Assembly: GCA_002917075.1 (NCBI GenBank)
Contig: NTMA01000123.1
Span: 1-64,000, forward strand
Reading direction: 5' to 3'
Source of the DNA: Hawksworthiomyces lignivorus
Lineage: Eukaryota; Ascomycota; Sordariomycetes; Ophiostomatales; Ophiostomataceae
DNA length: 64,000 nt
In this document: positions 12,106-31,014 of the stretch, piece by piece
Numbering within the stretch: the stretch's first letter is position 1
How the letters are laid out: each line of letters starts with the position of its first letter
The notes under the pieces: generated by a model
What the model was told of the DNA's origin: nothing
The model's database searches: none
The model's input: only the letters and a program-made list of their open reading frames with translations
Made by a program: the position numbers and the translations under genes

Positions 12106-15100
12106 CTAAAGATAGATATCCCCTCTTTCGCCTGTAATCCATCTCCGCCAGGCCTCTTCATAAGCGTCTTCTAGGTCAGACACCCATCTTCGGGTGTCGA
12201 ACAGCCCGCAGGACCATTTATGATGCCAGAGCAGTTTTCTAAGGTCGGCCAGACGTCCTACACCCTCGCCATATACCTCGCCGCTAGGACTGCCACTGAC
12301 CCTGACCATGCGATAAATGAGACTGTTTGCCAGTTTGATTGCCGATCTTTCGTACTGATCTTCATCGTCTGCAATCAACTCCGCTGCTGCCCCCTTGCCT
12401 TCAGCATTCTTGGGCAAAGCACCCTTCAAAACTGATGCCGCAATACGCGAGCACATCTTGTACTCGTACCGTGGTAGAGTGAGCAGGGGAGTGCTGGACC
12501 ATAGGACATCGGCTGCAGTTGTGTGTGCGTTGCACTCGGGAGTGTCGAGAAAGAGGTCGCAGATTCGCGCCCGCGTGATATGCAGGTGCTTTGGCGCAAC
12601 GTCAGTGAAGATGATACGGTCGGCCACGCTCTGACCTGCCCAGAGAGTTGCCGTAGCCTTTAAATTTGATTCGCCTAACTCTGGAAACCGAAGTAGCCAC
12701 AGAACGGCGTTCGGCACGCCGGCTAGAATTCGCAACCAACTTCGGAAGGTCGTTGGGTCGATCTGTGATAATGTCAGAAACAAATCAGAAAATATTGAGA
12801 CAGATCCAAAAAAATCCTTGGATGAAGATTACCTTGTAGAGCTGATTGAAGTTCCCCAATATTATAGTGTCGTCCGAGAGTTTAGGGAATAGCTCTTTTC
12901 GCATCTTCCACCGTCTACGTTGCTCGTCTTGCCAAGTCAAACCGCGCTCGCTTGCATCAGCCGACTGTTTGTGGTCACAGCAGAAAAACGTGTCACGGCA
13001 GTAAATGATATTCTCCGAGTAAATCCACTTCTCTTCGTCAGACGAAGCCTCGTCATGAAAGACGTCGCCAATGCTGATGTTTCCACGCCATGGTCGCAAT
13101 GTAGAAGGCGGTACAGCTATCGTGTCCGCCAAGAGATAATCGCACCATTCAGCTCCAAGCGTGCCAGCAAAACCCATAAAAGCCATTTGGATCGGTGCGG
13201 GTCTAGCAGCAAATATCTCGTTTCGTGCTCCGCGCGTATATCCGTTCAGATTGACGAGAATATGTATTCCATCCTGGATAATTTGCTCAATCAGGCGCTC
13301 GGGTGTCCAGTTGGTCACGTCGCGGAATACCGGTGCTTCACTCTCAATCTTCTGGCGGTGAACAGATTTGTCGCTTGCCGTCGTTGCATAGCAAAAAGCC
13401 TTTGCACGCGATGTATCATGAAATCCGAAAACTGACTGCATCCTGCATTTAGAAGTTATGACGTTAGAAAACCCCAAATTCATCATCACGGAAAGGTAAG
13501 AAACGTCGCACAAAGAGAATGACATACAAGTGAGCAAGAGGATGATTATTGAAGTCAGACGAGATGTAGCCGATGTTTAGCTGAGGCTGCGGAGGAGCAG
13601 GCGGTGGATAAACTGAGCTAGAGAGCCACGGAGAGCGAAGCGTAGAACAAGAAATGCGGAGTGCATTCCGTTGAGAAATCAGTCGCACTTCTTTAGCTGG
13701 AAGCGGGCAGGTGAATGTGTGGAAAGGTAGCACAGTGGGTGCCCCTGGCACAGCTAGGCTTGCGGGTGGCCGCGGTCTTGCGTATCCATTGGGGGATTCG
13801 ATACCACGAACATAGCGGTCGTGGTACCAACGGCGCATGACAACGCGAGTGGCTCGCTCAATAAGACGAAGCACGCGAGAGCCCTCCCAGGGTTGGCCAG
13901 CCCACTTTTGTAATTCGATAGCCACATCTAAGTTGTCATCAGGGTCATTCTGCCCCTTGCCTTGGTCTGCGACAGGCTTTTCAGTAGCCTCTTTCATCTG
14001 GCAGGAAAGCATGGCAATGGCACTTTCATGTAGCACGCCTCGGCCCCAGACAGATGCTTCTAGAAGTTGCCGAGCAACTATATCCACGACACGTTTCATT
14101 AATCCGCTTCCGCGGCCATGCTGGCGAACATCCTGCAGCATACCGTTGTCGTCCACGTGCCAACGATCATATCGGCCACCATAAAGCACAACGCCGCCAC
14201 GACCGCTCCAGTCGCAAACGGAATTAAGCGCCGTGGACAGACCGCAAACCGCCTCAGTAAAGTCTGGATTGGAGGCAACAGCGCGACGATAGTACGAAAT
14301 TGCCTCTGAGACACGGCCACGGTCCTTAACGGCGTTGGCTAGGTTGGTTAATGCAATGTCAAAAGTACCGTCACAAGCAACCGCTTGTTCGTACATCCTG
14401 ATCGCAAGATCAAGGTGCCCCACATCTTTCAATAAGCTGCCCAGGTTCGTGTGTAAGTGCACGTGTTTTGGGTCAAGCTGAAGGCCATAGCTATAGTATG
14501 AAAATGCCAAGGCTAAGCCAGTGCCTGGAGTAATGCCAGGGGGGTAGCTGAGAGGTACGACAGCCGCAGCTCCGTTTGCAGGCGACTGTAACTGGTGTAG
14601 ATGTTGTTGCTGCTGCATGTGCTTCAGTTGTTGCTGACGAAGAAGTTGAAATTTTTGAAGCTGCTGTTGCTGTTGTTGCGGTATATTTTTCTTCTGAGTT
14701 TGGATTTGTGCAGGTTTCAAGGCTGGTGATGGCTGTACACTTGCGAGTAAGATACCGACATTGTTTGCCGTTGATGGACTCTCTTGAAGAGACAATGACA
14801 AGTAGTACAGGGCTAAAATGTCGGCAACAGCTGTAGACGGGCCGTTTGGGCTTTGTGAAGCGTAGCCGCTATTCGCCATGCCATCTTGGAGGATCTTTGC
14901 CATCGAGAGTAGGGCGTTGCTAGTTGTGGCCACGGCTGATTTCCGCTGATACGTGTTAGGAATGTAACGAAGGCCTGGGAGTTGACCGCCTGTAGAAGAA
15001 AAAACAAGACGCGCCGTGAGCTTTGCATTCTCGGGAGGTAGAAGAAGAGGCTTTGATGAAGGTCGTGGGAAATATGAGCGGCCACTGGAGGCTGCCTCGG

Positions 15101-17663
15101 TAGGAGATAGTGCAGCGTGTATACGCTGAATAAGATTTTGGATGCATTGAAAAGACCGACCGGCACCAATCAAGACAGCCTCCTCATAGGCTTCGGATGC
15201 CGCACTGGTCTCTTTCATTGCATACAAGATGTTTGCCTTCGTGTGAACTAGGGCCAACATCCGACCGTTGTCGTGTCCTGGGACTGCGTAGCCGCTGGAG
15301 CCAAAACCAAGATGTAAACCAGCAGCTTCAGGCGAAGTCGGTAGGGGCGAAATCTCGTTCCTTGAGAGCGGAGTTGAGGAATGACTGCCAGTCGCACCGG
15401 TGGAAGAAGGAACCGGGGTTGTATCTGGTCCCGCATCGCCACGTTTGGTATTCTTAGTTCCATTGCTAGCACCTCCTGCTTTTGGAAGGCGGAGAGAATT
15501 TTGGACGAAGGTAACTATTTCCACTGCTTCGCGATGTCGGTGGTCTGCAGCTAAGAATGTAGTAAGGTTTTCCACGGGCTCCAGATAACTTGGCTTCGCA
15601 CGTATGGCTTGCAGCCAATATTTGATGGCCTCTTCGTGACGATCGAGACAATGCAGCGTGGCAGCAATATTAGACATGACTTCGACAAAATTTGGCTTCA
15701 GAGCAAAAATCCTTTTGAACCACTCAAGAGCTTGCTCAAAATGCTCGAGAGCATAGTGCAAACAGCCACCCAGGAGCATCCCGTCGATCCATTTCCATCC
15801 ATTTTGTTCACAGAGACTTGACAGCAGTTCCAAAACGGCCTTTGCTTGCACAACAAGTGGAGCATGAACCGAAAACACATCGCTATTCAACGGGCGTGAG
15901 AAACCGCGGGCTTTGCCCCAATCAGAGTGAGTCTTTTGCATGGCAGGGTTCGCGAGAATCTCCGCCACAACGGTAGCAGAAGGCACCGGTTGTTGAATAT
16001 TGCTCCCATTCTGTGGATGTTGTTGTTTAGGAGTTGAGGTCATCCTCTGCTGTGCAGAGCCAGGTACAGGATACGGCTGTTGTTGTCGCTGCCGGTGCTT
16101 GTGCTGGTTAAGCTTTGAGAAAATAGCCAATCTTGTGGGATTTCGTAGACTGGGAAGTGGTCTGCCGTTGAACGATTTCTTGGCCTGGGTTAAATACAAC
16201 AACAGGTCCGCGTACGTCTTCTCAGCATGCGCCAAAACACGCTCTTTGAACTGGGTAGGACTATCCCCCGATGTAGACACTTCGGAAGTGGATTCACTAG
16301 AGGATGGGCCCATAGACAGCATCTGTAGTGCTTGAATTGGCGACTGCAAAATTGCTTGATTCTCCAAATTTAATGCACCCAAGCTACTTCCATCATGGTA
16401 ATCCTGGTTCTGAAAATTTCGAGGAAATATACCGCCACCTTCAAGGCCGGAGACGGACGAAGAAAATCGGAATAAATTCTGTTGGCCAGAAATAGGTATC
16501 TGATTGGTACCGTTGCTAGGAATCGTAGGAGCAAACATCGGCTGAGCAGCAGAAATGTAAGCGTTGTCACACACGATATTTTGAGGAATAATGCCAAGGA
16601 TGCTATTGCTAGAGCCGTTATTACTGCCGTTATTGCTGCTTGCTACATTAGCTACATTGGCTAATGGGAATGACTGCGAGTGAAACCGCTGTAGCAATGC
16701 ACTATCCGGCCAGAGAGGCCGAGGATCGAAGCTGGAGGAGTTAAAAGCTGTTGGCCCAGGAGACGCTTGATAGGAAGGGGAAAAGACAGGTTGTACGAAT
16801 AGATTGTTGACAACATTGGTACTGCTGCTGTTTCCCAGCAGCTGTGTGGGAAACGGCCCTGCTTGCATTACAAAAGCTGAGTCCGTGGCAGCGTTGGGAA
16901 TATTCGATAGCTCCGCGGCGGCGGCGGCAACAGCAGCAGAGTTCTGGTTCGGCACTTGATACGCCCAGGAATTATCAACAGTCAAGGTAGTCTTTAGGCC
17001 TATTCCATCGGACGAAGCGTGAGCGCTTGAAGAACTGCTTGCGTGAGGTTGCCGAAATTGTAACTGGTGAACGGACAAGCCTTGTTGGGCGACGGGAGTG
17101 GGAAAAATGGCGGAGGGCGCTGATAGAGCCATTTGCTTGAATGGCGGCGGCCCTGTTGCAAGGCTGGCGGGAGAGCCATCGTATCCAGCATCAATGGTCC
17201 CGTTGGGGGTTTTTCGGCGGAGTTGGTGTTCCTGAAGTCTCTCGGGAATGTGTTTGAGAAACGATGTAGTGTTGGCCACTGCTGCGGCAGCTGGTGCGAA
17301 ATGGTGCCTGTGTTGTTTATGCTGAGAGCTATACTGATGCTCTTCCGAGTGGGCTACTCGGGAATTTGTTGGGGAAGCCGTAGGCTGCGAACTCCGAATA
17401 GGAAAGCTCCTCTGGGAAGCCGTGCCGGCAGCCCCAACGAAGGAGCCTTGTGGCCGTCCGGCGCGGCTCTGGGAAAGGTACTGGTGGTGATCCTGGAGAT
17501 TTTGTTGAAGCTGTTGCAGCTGTTGCTGTTGCTGCTGCTGTTGATGCTGCTGGAGAGTAGCAAAGTATTCGGGTTTGAGATGAGCATGGAAAGGAATCAG
17601 GGGTTCAAAATGGCGAGGGGTCGGCACAGCCTGATGGTGCATCTGGACTACTGGTTGCTGCAT
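12106..17663 (-). CDS. O-GlcNAc transferase-like protein (GT41) with TPRs
   Basis: Predicted exons are 17663-13528, 13442-12833 and 12762-12106, giving about 1,800 residues. The two introns (85 and 70 bp) have GT-AG ends and restore a continuous family match. The first ATG lies after an in-frame stop near 17699. Residues 1 to about 550 are a Gln/Ser/Asn-rich low-complexity extension. TPR-like repeats lie near 630-720 and 1040-1150, separated by another Q-rich insert. The catalytic half begins near 1363 with IGYISSDFNNHPLAHL, matching the OGT motif that carries the active-site histidine. DGIHILVNLNGYTRG, NFNQLYKIDP and VAPKHLHI follow; the last holds the lysine that binds UDP-GlcNAc in human OGT. 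Family knowledge suggests transfer of a sugar to Ser/Thr of nucleocytoplasmic proteins. Donor and targets in this fungus are not shown by sequence. It is much longer than animal OGT (about 1,046 residues). Confidence 0.85.
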
Positions 17664-18250
17664 CTTCAAAGAGGGCGAGGAAGAGCAGTACGCTGATCAA
17701 AGAAGTAATTTCGCCAAGGACCTGCCACAGTTGGTCCAGGTATTTGGCCACGAGATCGAGCAGGCGATGGATCGTCACAACCCTAGCCGTAGAGGCTGGG
17801 GAGGAGAAAAGAAGGAGGAAGAGACATAAGCAGAATGTGAGACCGAGAGAACTTAAACGGACACGACAGATAGGCGGCGACAATCGGAAGGCGCTGTGCG
17901 ACTAGCTCGGAGATGCTGTGTGAGGATGAAGCAAAAGAGGAAATCCGCGATATGCAAACGAAGAACGAAATGGAAGGAAAAACAAAAACAAGAATCCTCG
18001 ACGAAAGCGATTCAAGAGATTTTCAAACGTTCAGCTTCGACCGTCATATGCAACCCAGTGGCTCACATCGAACGCTAGCGGACAGCCTAGTTGGGTTTTG
18101 GGGTACCGCTAAAACTCATTTAGGGCCGTTTGGAATAGGCGGCGGGGGACGGGAGAGAGACGCTTACTGCCAAAGAGAACGCCAAACGCCGTTGGGATTG
18201 GATTAGATGGGTTTGTGGGTTGGAAGAGAGAGGACAAAGAGACTGAAGGG

Positions 18251-18256
<6 letters not shown>

Positions 18257-18294
<38 letters not shown>
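18257..18294. repeat. GA dinucleotide microsatellite
   Basis: About 19 uninterrupted GA units lie roughly 600 bp upstream of the OGT-like start codon, within a wider purine-rich stretch (18215-18330). On the OGT sense strand it reads as a CT tract, typical of fungal promoters and leaders, and it is likely to vary in length between strains. Confidence 0.9.
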
Positions 18295-18298
<4 letters not shown>

Positions 18299-18711
18299 AA
18301 AGTAGGAGAAAAAAATGAAAAGAAGGCAGTAAGGGGAACAACGTCTCCTTTGCAGACGGGCAGACGGACGCCTTTGATGTGGTTGCTGCTCCTGTCTATT
18401 GTTAAACGTTCCAACCTGCTTTTTGCCCGTCGACTCTAATGCTCCTGGATCTCTGGATCTCGCTTGACTTGTGCAAGCCTAACCTCTCTGCCTCGCCGGT
18501 TCTGTTCGTAAGGAATCTCTTTCAGGCTTTCCGGTCGCTCTTGGGCTTCTCCTGATCCTCCAAACTGTCTTTCTTTTCCTTCCGTGTTTTTTTTGCGTCT
18601 TGGCCTTTTTGATTGATTGAACAGCACCAGTTGATATCTCTCTGCCTTGAAGAGAAACAAGAGGCAAGTTGGCAATTTTCGCTGTCGCTGACCGCCTAAC
18701 ACTCGACATGG

Positions 18712-18822
18712 TGGTGGGGGGGGGGGAGGGCGGAGGCAGAGAAAAATAGAGAAGGAGGGGGTGTGTGATGGTAAAAAGGGAAAGAGCGAGCCGTCACTGG
18801 TTAGTTGGTGGGGGGGGGGAGA
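18712..18822 (+). other. Clustered G-runs with quadruplex potential
   Basis: A run of about 11 G is followed by GGG and GG groups at 18712-18735. Further groups lie at 18755-18760, and a run of nine G sits near 18812-18820. Four or more G-tracts fall within short loops, so a G-quadruplex could form on the + strand, the template strand for the OGT-like gene about 1 kb downstream. Whether it folds or matters is unknown. Confidence 0.4.
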
Positions 18823-21800
18823 GAGAGGAGGAAAGAACAGGGATGTTAAGGGAGGGGAGGCAGACAAGGGAGGGTATACGTAGCAGTAAAACGGCATGTA
18901 AGTGAGCTACAACTGAAGCATCAGCAAATCGCACCTTGTAAATGGTCCCCAAGAAGTACTTGTCCCCCCCTACAGCGGGCTTCCCTTGTTCCCTAATCCC
19001 CCGATTCCCTGATTCACTACTTCATTGATTCATTGATTACAATGATTACCTGATTTTCCTGCTTTCGTTGCTGTAGGACAGCAGGCAAGTAGAGAGCTAC
19101 GATGGTACAACCGTCAGGCATTGCGGATGAGGTACATCCTTTGTTCACAGAGTCATGGTTTGTGGATCGCAAAGCGGTCGGTGCGGAGGCATAAAAAATC
19201 TGGAAAAGACGGGCTATTTTCGGTTCTGAGTGTTCAAGGATTTTGCCAAGTAGAAGAAAGGGAAAGAGAAACATAACAGAAAAATAAAAAGGAAGCTGTG
19301 AGAGCCAGGGGGAGAAGAGGCATAAATCTGTCATTAAACACAAATGCCCTTAGGAGGAACGCGTTAATAGAATTTAGCTACATTGCGAGTACGGAGTATA
19401 AGCATACGTATTGCAGTGTACACAAGCTGGCTTTGGTGCGAGAGGCTCGCATGGCCGCCCAAAGAGTTGGATCCCCAGGACGGTTGCGCTAGGCAGACGA
19501 GGCGGAAGGTGCTGCACTAGGCCTTGTCGGTCATCATTTCCAGTGAAGATGCTCATTCAAAAGAGAAAAATAGCGTATACACTGAGGAACGCTTTTCATT
19601 CGTATACGAAGCGAAATCTCGAGCATTTGCCACAGGGCAGCAGTGCAGCAGTGACACAGCCTTTTCGCCAGTAAAGAAATTAACAGTTGGATGCCGAGTG
19701 GCGGCTTGGAACTTCCCTTTTTGCGAGGAACCACCCACAATCAAAAGGATCGCCTTTTGTGTTCTACAAAACAGATGACTCGCAATATACGACTATTAAA
19801 AAAAGGGAGGAAAAGAAGAGACCGCGAAATACTTGGTACGAGAGTAAAAACAAATCAGACAACAAATAAAAGGTGACATACGACGTACAACATAGCACCG
19901 AAAAGATGGCTTGGCAATACCAACAGTCTCCACCGCACCCGAGAAAATTGGTCCTGCATGTGCAAGGTGTTGCAAGCGTATGCACCCAGTCCAAGTTGGT
20001 CTCCTAACAGGCACAGAAGCGTGCAGTAATACACCCCGAAGCTCTACCTAGTGGATATTAGCGCACAGAACAATGCCGCCGGAGCCAGCTTAATCATGCC
20101 CAAGACGCTCGTATATAGTGGCAGCCTGTCACTCTGTCGCGGCACTATGTAACAGCAGGGTTTTCTTTGGACCGACTTGTTGAAAGACGAGATCAACGAG
20201 TAAATCTCCTGGCGCACACTAAACATATGGGTACGCATCTTGTATTTAAATACTCGGTCGATCCCCGCCGAAACTTGGGGGACTGGGGTACAAATCCTGC
20301 CGATTCGTAATTCCCTTCTGCTATATTTGCTGACGAACACGACAAATGATTTCGGATAACATTGCGTGGCAAAGTGAAAAGGCGATAGCGACATACGAAG
20401 AGGGGAGATGGGAGAGAAACGAAGCAAAGCGCAGCCTGATCTGCCAATTGCAGCGACTGGCCAAGCTCGCACGCAAGAGACCCAAAAGAGAGCAAAAAAG
20501 CCCAGGAGAGGAAAAGCTAGGGGTTCCTAACAGGGCTGTGCAGGTGTCCTGAACCAGAAGAAGTGATCCGCCGAGGTTTGTGATCGTGGCCGCGGCTGGG
20601 ATGCTATGCGACAGGTCTTTCGGTAGCCTGCCGCAGGGCATTTCTCCCACTGCGAGTAAGCTGTGGTGCAACATTGGGCTCGCTGGTGAAGACCAGCAAG
20701 GAAGGAATGGAATATACAGATCGTGTAGAATATATCCAGAGAAGATGAAATTCTGAAGCAACTCATCGAATTAGGAAGGGCCAGCTGGTGGTCATTGGAC
20801 GCTGGAGGAACAGAACATTCTTTCTGGTCAGCGAGCATGAATTCGGTTGGTCCAACCCAGAGTCCACTTTCTTTCCAACATTGGGCGACTAAGATGGGTC
20901 TCTAGGAAGACATCTTGCATGCCAAACCACCACGCTGTGTGGGCACGCCGATCAGTGTGCGGTTCAGTGCATATCTTACGCATCGTGTACAACGGTGCAG
21001 TCATGTAAGTAAGATATTACTCCCTTATTGTTCTGTCACGCCCACATTTCGCGCCTTTGGTGCCCTGCAAAAAAGGACAAGCGCTTAGAACATCTCTCTT
21101 CCTGGTTGGCCTTACCCTTCCATTTCCGGGCGGCACTGCTGTCACATTGTGATATCTTCCTCTAATGAAAGGGCGGCACACAGACGACACTGAAAGGCTG
21201 CAACACCATACGGCAGATGTTGAAGGACCAGATGAGGCAAGGGAACCGAAGAAAGGAAAAGAAAAGAAAAGAAGCATGCGAGTCTACATAGATCTTACAT
21301 ACGCAAATGCTCCGTGTGACGAGACACCGCTTTTCTCACCTCTTACGGAAGGCTCTACTCTATTATTGTGTTTAGGACGGGGCGCAAGGAACATAAATAA
21401 CATCAAGGAGCCACCAAGGAGCCATTCAGGAGGACTGAACCAAGATCTGGCCTTACCGCAATATATATTTTAACACAAGATCGGCGACCATCGCCAATTT
21501 TGTATTACCGTAGCCAAAAGAGTGGAGGCCGACCGGAGCATCGAAGAAATGCATGCGGGGAGACAAGTGTCTCTGTCTGTCCGGCCCTTGTATTCGAAGC
21601 CAGGAACCACGATCAATTGTTCAGCGACTTTTGTGTTGGATAAGTCTGATTGTCTGCTGGACGCATCTTGCTTTGGGCGCCGAATACCTAGGCAAACACC
21701 AAAAAAAAACAGTGGTAAAAAGGGAGATGGGAGAGAACTAAGCATAATAAGCAGATGGGGTGGAAATGCACGCGGGTGGCGGGAAGAAGGAGCGAAATAA

Positions 21801-23776
21801 AAAGAAAAGCAGGTAAGGCATGATCGACGAGCGGGAAGGTCAAACAAGAGACGGGTTCTTCCAAGATGGCAATTCTTGATCCCTTTTTATGATTTTATCG
21901 CATTTCTTACCGTTTGCAAACAATAATAGCTGACGTCTTGGACCCTTTGCCGTTCCATCATTGCTGCCAAGGCCTGTCCTGTTTTCTTTTTAGTTCTCCT
22001 TGACGTTTGCGTACACTGTCCCAATTCTCCCTCCTAGTTGACTACAAACACACTCGCACCCCCTACTCTGTCTACTCTCCCCCCCTCCCCCACGAATTCG
22101 TGTCCGCTTTCCCTTGCCTTCCCATCGTCATCTGGCCTTTACCCTACAGCCTACCGTGTGGTGACAATGCGAGGAAGCGGGACGGGTAATTGTCACGACG
22201 CAGTGCAAGGAACGAAAGGCAGCACAGAGCACAAAGAAAACACTGAGAGAGCATACACGGGCATGAAAGGGGGTCTGTGGTCTGTGTCCCTGAGAAGCGA
22301 GCACGCGGGTGATAGTGGTGGTGTCGTACTCTCGTTGGAAGTGGACTTTTACTTGTTTTCTTGCGGGTACACAAACAGACACGCGGAAGCAATTAAACAC
22401 AAATGCGCCGCTGCAGCTAAGCTGAGGCACAGCTGGAAGATTTTGTATTATCGGGATGCATACGAGACAATATTAACTAGACAAAAATCAATATTCATAC
22501 AGTAGGATGTATATAAATGCACGCAAGTAATATATGAACCCCTCCCATAGCTTGTTTCATCCTCTCGCCGTAAGCAGCAAGATGGTGTTGAAACACATGG
22601 ACGAATATACCTCCGTGAGGCAGAATGACTAGCAAAACAAGGCCCAAAGCTGACTAAAAATTATGAAAGGGTCGCGCTGGTCTAGTTTTGCTGCAAACTA
22701 TAGAACCAGAACTCCGATTACTTATATTCATCTTATGCAATAGTATATTTTAATACTGACAGAGTGCATCGCCGCACATTTGAGCCTCCTACCTTCTATA
22801 GAGGTGCTCGATTCCCATCTGATGTAATAGCATACTGCGGCTACAAACCAGTAATGATTGCCTTCCGTCTGCGCCGATCGACAGCCTTGCCTAAGACTGG
22901 TACCTGTCGCAAGAACGTGTGCTTACTAGAACTAGATTCAAAGGTCCAGGAGACTCGGCGAGAGCGCGCTATAGGCGAGAAGAGGAATTGACTATACCTC
23001 TTCCACCGGAGATGGTAATCACTACATGGAGAGCAAGAAAAACGCGTAGACAAACGGGGCTCAGCCGGGAAGAGGCGCAGAGGCCATGGGCGGGAATGAG
23101 AAACACGAGGGCTTAGAGCAAGAGATGTCGACCTGGATGATGGACCTCAACTTTCACTGAAATACCAAAAGAAAGCCGCGGTGAGTAATAGGACGCTTAT
23201 ATGCTTAATCTTCCTAGGCACCAAAATTGAAACGCAACATGGGAGAGCTGGTGCATTTCAGAGTGTAGGCCAGGAGCGGACAGTGATGGACAGGGCAACG
23301 AGTGGGCGAGAGAGGACCTCGCAGGAGATGGCATAGCGAGGCGCCGAAGGAATGAGCAAAAGAGAGCGTCATTACCCAGTTAACCGCTCTCTTTTGTCTT
23401 TTCTTTCGTGGTTTGCCTCTTTCGCTTGGACAAGGCGTTTGTCGACGAAAATTCCCTACCCGTGGTAGGATAACAGCATGACACAAAAAAAGGCGGAACT
23501 GAACCGTTCGCATCGATTCAATTTTTTGAATTTTTTTGTTGATTCTTTTTCTGTTTTGCCCGGCTCTTTTCTTCTTTTTTTTTTTTCTCTGAAGGTCTGC
23601 TGTGGTTATGTATCAAAACGGAACGGAGATGTGGTCCCTTCTGTTAGGGTCTCCTAGGCGGATGAAAAAGAAACAGAAATGTGACAAAGAGGAGCAGACT
23701 AGAAAAAAGAGAAAATCCTGAACTCCTTGATCAGAATGCCAAGAACCCATACGCGTCCCACCGTTCGGCCACCTTT

Positions 23777-29220
<5,444 letters not shown>

Positions 29221-29918
29221 TTACTTGGAGGCAATGAGGGTGTAGGCCGTGTAGCCAGACATGCCCTTGAGGACGAGGTCGAAGAGCGAGTGGGCACCGC
29301 CGCTGTTTGTTTTCGCGTCTTGTCAGGGCAAGTGTCTCCCGAAGGCGGGGAGGCGGAATGGCAGCACTTACATCAAGCGGCCCTTGGGACCGGACTGAAC
29401 ATAGCCGCGGGCATACAGGATACGCGATACCACCCAGGCGGCGCCGGCGGCAGAAGCGGCGACCGGGAATTGTAGGCCGCTGATGAGGAGCTCGCCGAGG
29501 AACGGCGTGAGGTTCTCGAGGAAGTTGGCATGCGCCTTCTGGGCTGGGAGGCGCGAGTCAGTATGCGATTTCTGGAGCTCGGAGAGAGGAGAATGAGACG
29601 GGGAGCCTGGTCTTACCGCAGTTGAACTTGAAGACAGCGGGATCCTTGTCGGCTGCCTCCGCGGTCGCATAGGCGATGGGGTAGGGGACCTTGGCGGCTT
29701 TGCGGGCGCTGCCAGTCAGGATGGTGTGGTAAGTGCCGACAAAGCAGGCGGCCGTCGCGACGGCGAGGACATAGCTAGAAAACGTCAAGCAGGGCGTCGT
29801 AAGCTTGGGAGACCTTTTTCCAGGTGCCGTCCAGCGGGGAAAGAAAGAAAGACTAGGTAGGCTTCGGAATTTGGACGACTTACCCGTACTCGGCCGGAAG
29901 CTGCAGAGTGAGAGACAT
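29221..29918 (-). CDS. Microsomal glutathione S-transferase 3-like (MAPEG)
   Basis: Four exons (29918-29884, 29774-29617, 29543-29372, 29302-29221) encode 148 residues, the normal size for MGST3. Introns are 109, 73 and 69 bp with GT-AG ends. The protein begins MSLTLQLPAEYGYVLAVA and has about four hydrophobic segments. It carries the MAPEG/MGST3 signature FNCAQKAHANFLE, which in the family lies in the glutathione-binding loop. It ends GYTAYTLIASK. Family members are integral membrane proteins of the ER or mitochondrial outer membrane with glutathione transferase and peroxidase activity towards lipid electrophiles. Activity here is inferred from family membership only. Confidence 0.92.
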
Positions 29919-31014
29919 GATGAAGGATGAGGCTGGTGAGACAGACGACAACTATAAGAATTGGCACAAGAATTGGCAGAGAAAGCAAAGAGCAGAATGT
30001 TGAACAAGAAAAAAAAAGATCGAAATTTAGAACAGCCGCGAGAGGAGAAAAAACGGCGCCGAGGTAGGGTCCCTTTTATTAGCGCAGGAGAGCCAGGTGC
30101 GGAATGGCGAGTTGAGCCATGGAAAGCTGGAGAAATATTCCAAGGCCACCGTATCTACTCCACGACACAAAAGCGCATCGTACTTGTACTGTGGTTTTAC
30201 GCCGCACAACCGTGCTTCATGTCAACACGTAACACATAGCAGCCTGTTTCGTGACCTGATCTATTTCTACAGAGCGGGAGACCGACGCGTTCCCGTAATT
30301 CACATCTGACATGACAAAATGCACTATATTATTTCCGCGCAGTGCAATATGAACGGCAAATATTCACGTTATTTACTCAGACTTGAGACGAGCTTGCGTG
30401 TGCCCAGGTTGGAGAACCAAGGGCAGAAGGCCGGTGATTTTTGTCGGGAGATACTCTTGACCCGAGGCTCCGCTGGCAATAAAACTCCGCCGGAATTGAT
30501 TGTTGTACCGGGTCCTGCGCCCTACTATGCTCGAGTTACAGCTGGCTGTGGCTCTGCGCCTCTCTATAGGCGCTCCAGTTAAATTGTTTGATTGCAAAGC
30601 AGCCTGAGAAAGTCTCCGAGCTGTAGGGCCAAAAGGTATTGCAACGCAAACGCAGGGCAAAGAGAAAGGGGAGGTAAAAAAAAAAAAGGGCATTCGTGAA
30701 ACTTAAAAATATCTTCAAAATATCTTCAATTATAACCAGAATAAGAACAAGGCTGCAGTCTGAAAAGGGTCACACTAAAAGACATTGCATTAACTCGAAT
30801 AGACAATACTGATTCGCCCCTGCCAGAGCCTTTCTCCCGTATTTTGAAGGCCTTGGCTCGGTTGTGTGTGTCCACCCGGATTACGTGCTCGCGATAAGAC
30901 TGCGCGCCATCTCCAAGGCAAATGCCGTGCCTCTCATGACTAAACCACTCCTGCCACCCGGTCCGGTTTCCACCCACGATCAGTCAGCTAAGGCAGTCAA
31001 CCCAAAATCATCAG
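29919..31014. other. MGST promoter / polymerase 3' flank
   Basis: Just over 1 kb between the start of the MGST-like gene and the stop of the polymerase gene. It is purine-rich on the + strand near 29995-30060 (CT-rich in the direction of MGST transcription), then mixed, with an A-run at 30676-30687. No coding potential with a recognisable domain and no RNA gene was found. Confidence 0.4.

Larger units (their letters stand above)
17664..23776. other. 6-kb upstream region of the OGT-like gene
   Basis: This lies between the start of the OGT-like gene and the 3' end of RPL12, so it probably holds the OGT promoter and 5' leader plus the RPL12 terminator near 23700. Low-complexity features include a GA microsatellite at 18257-18294, G-runs near 18714-18730 and 18808-18820, and T-runs near 23573-23586. 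Open frames are short and show no domain. I found no RNA gene. Confidence 0.45.

Noticed and set aside
17664..17669. OGT-like start two codons earlier
   Set aside because: The codon at 17669-17667 is TTG. The first ATG in frame is at 17663, after an in-frame stop near 17699.
17605..17883. Overlapping upstream ORF at the OGT-like gene
   Set aside because: Its first codon is TTG and it has no internal ATG in the leader part, so there is no reason to think it is translated.
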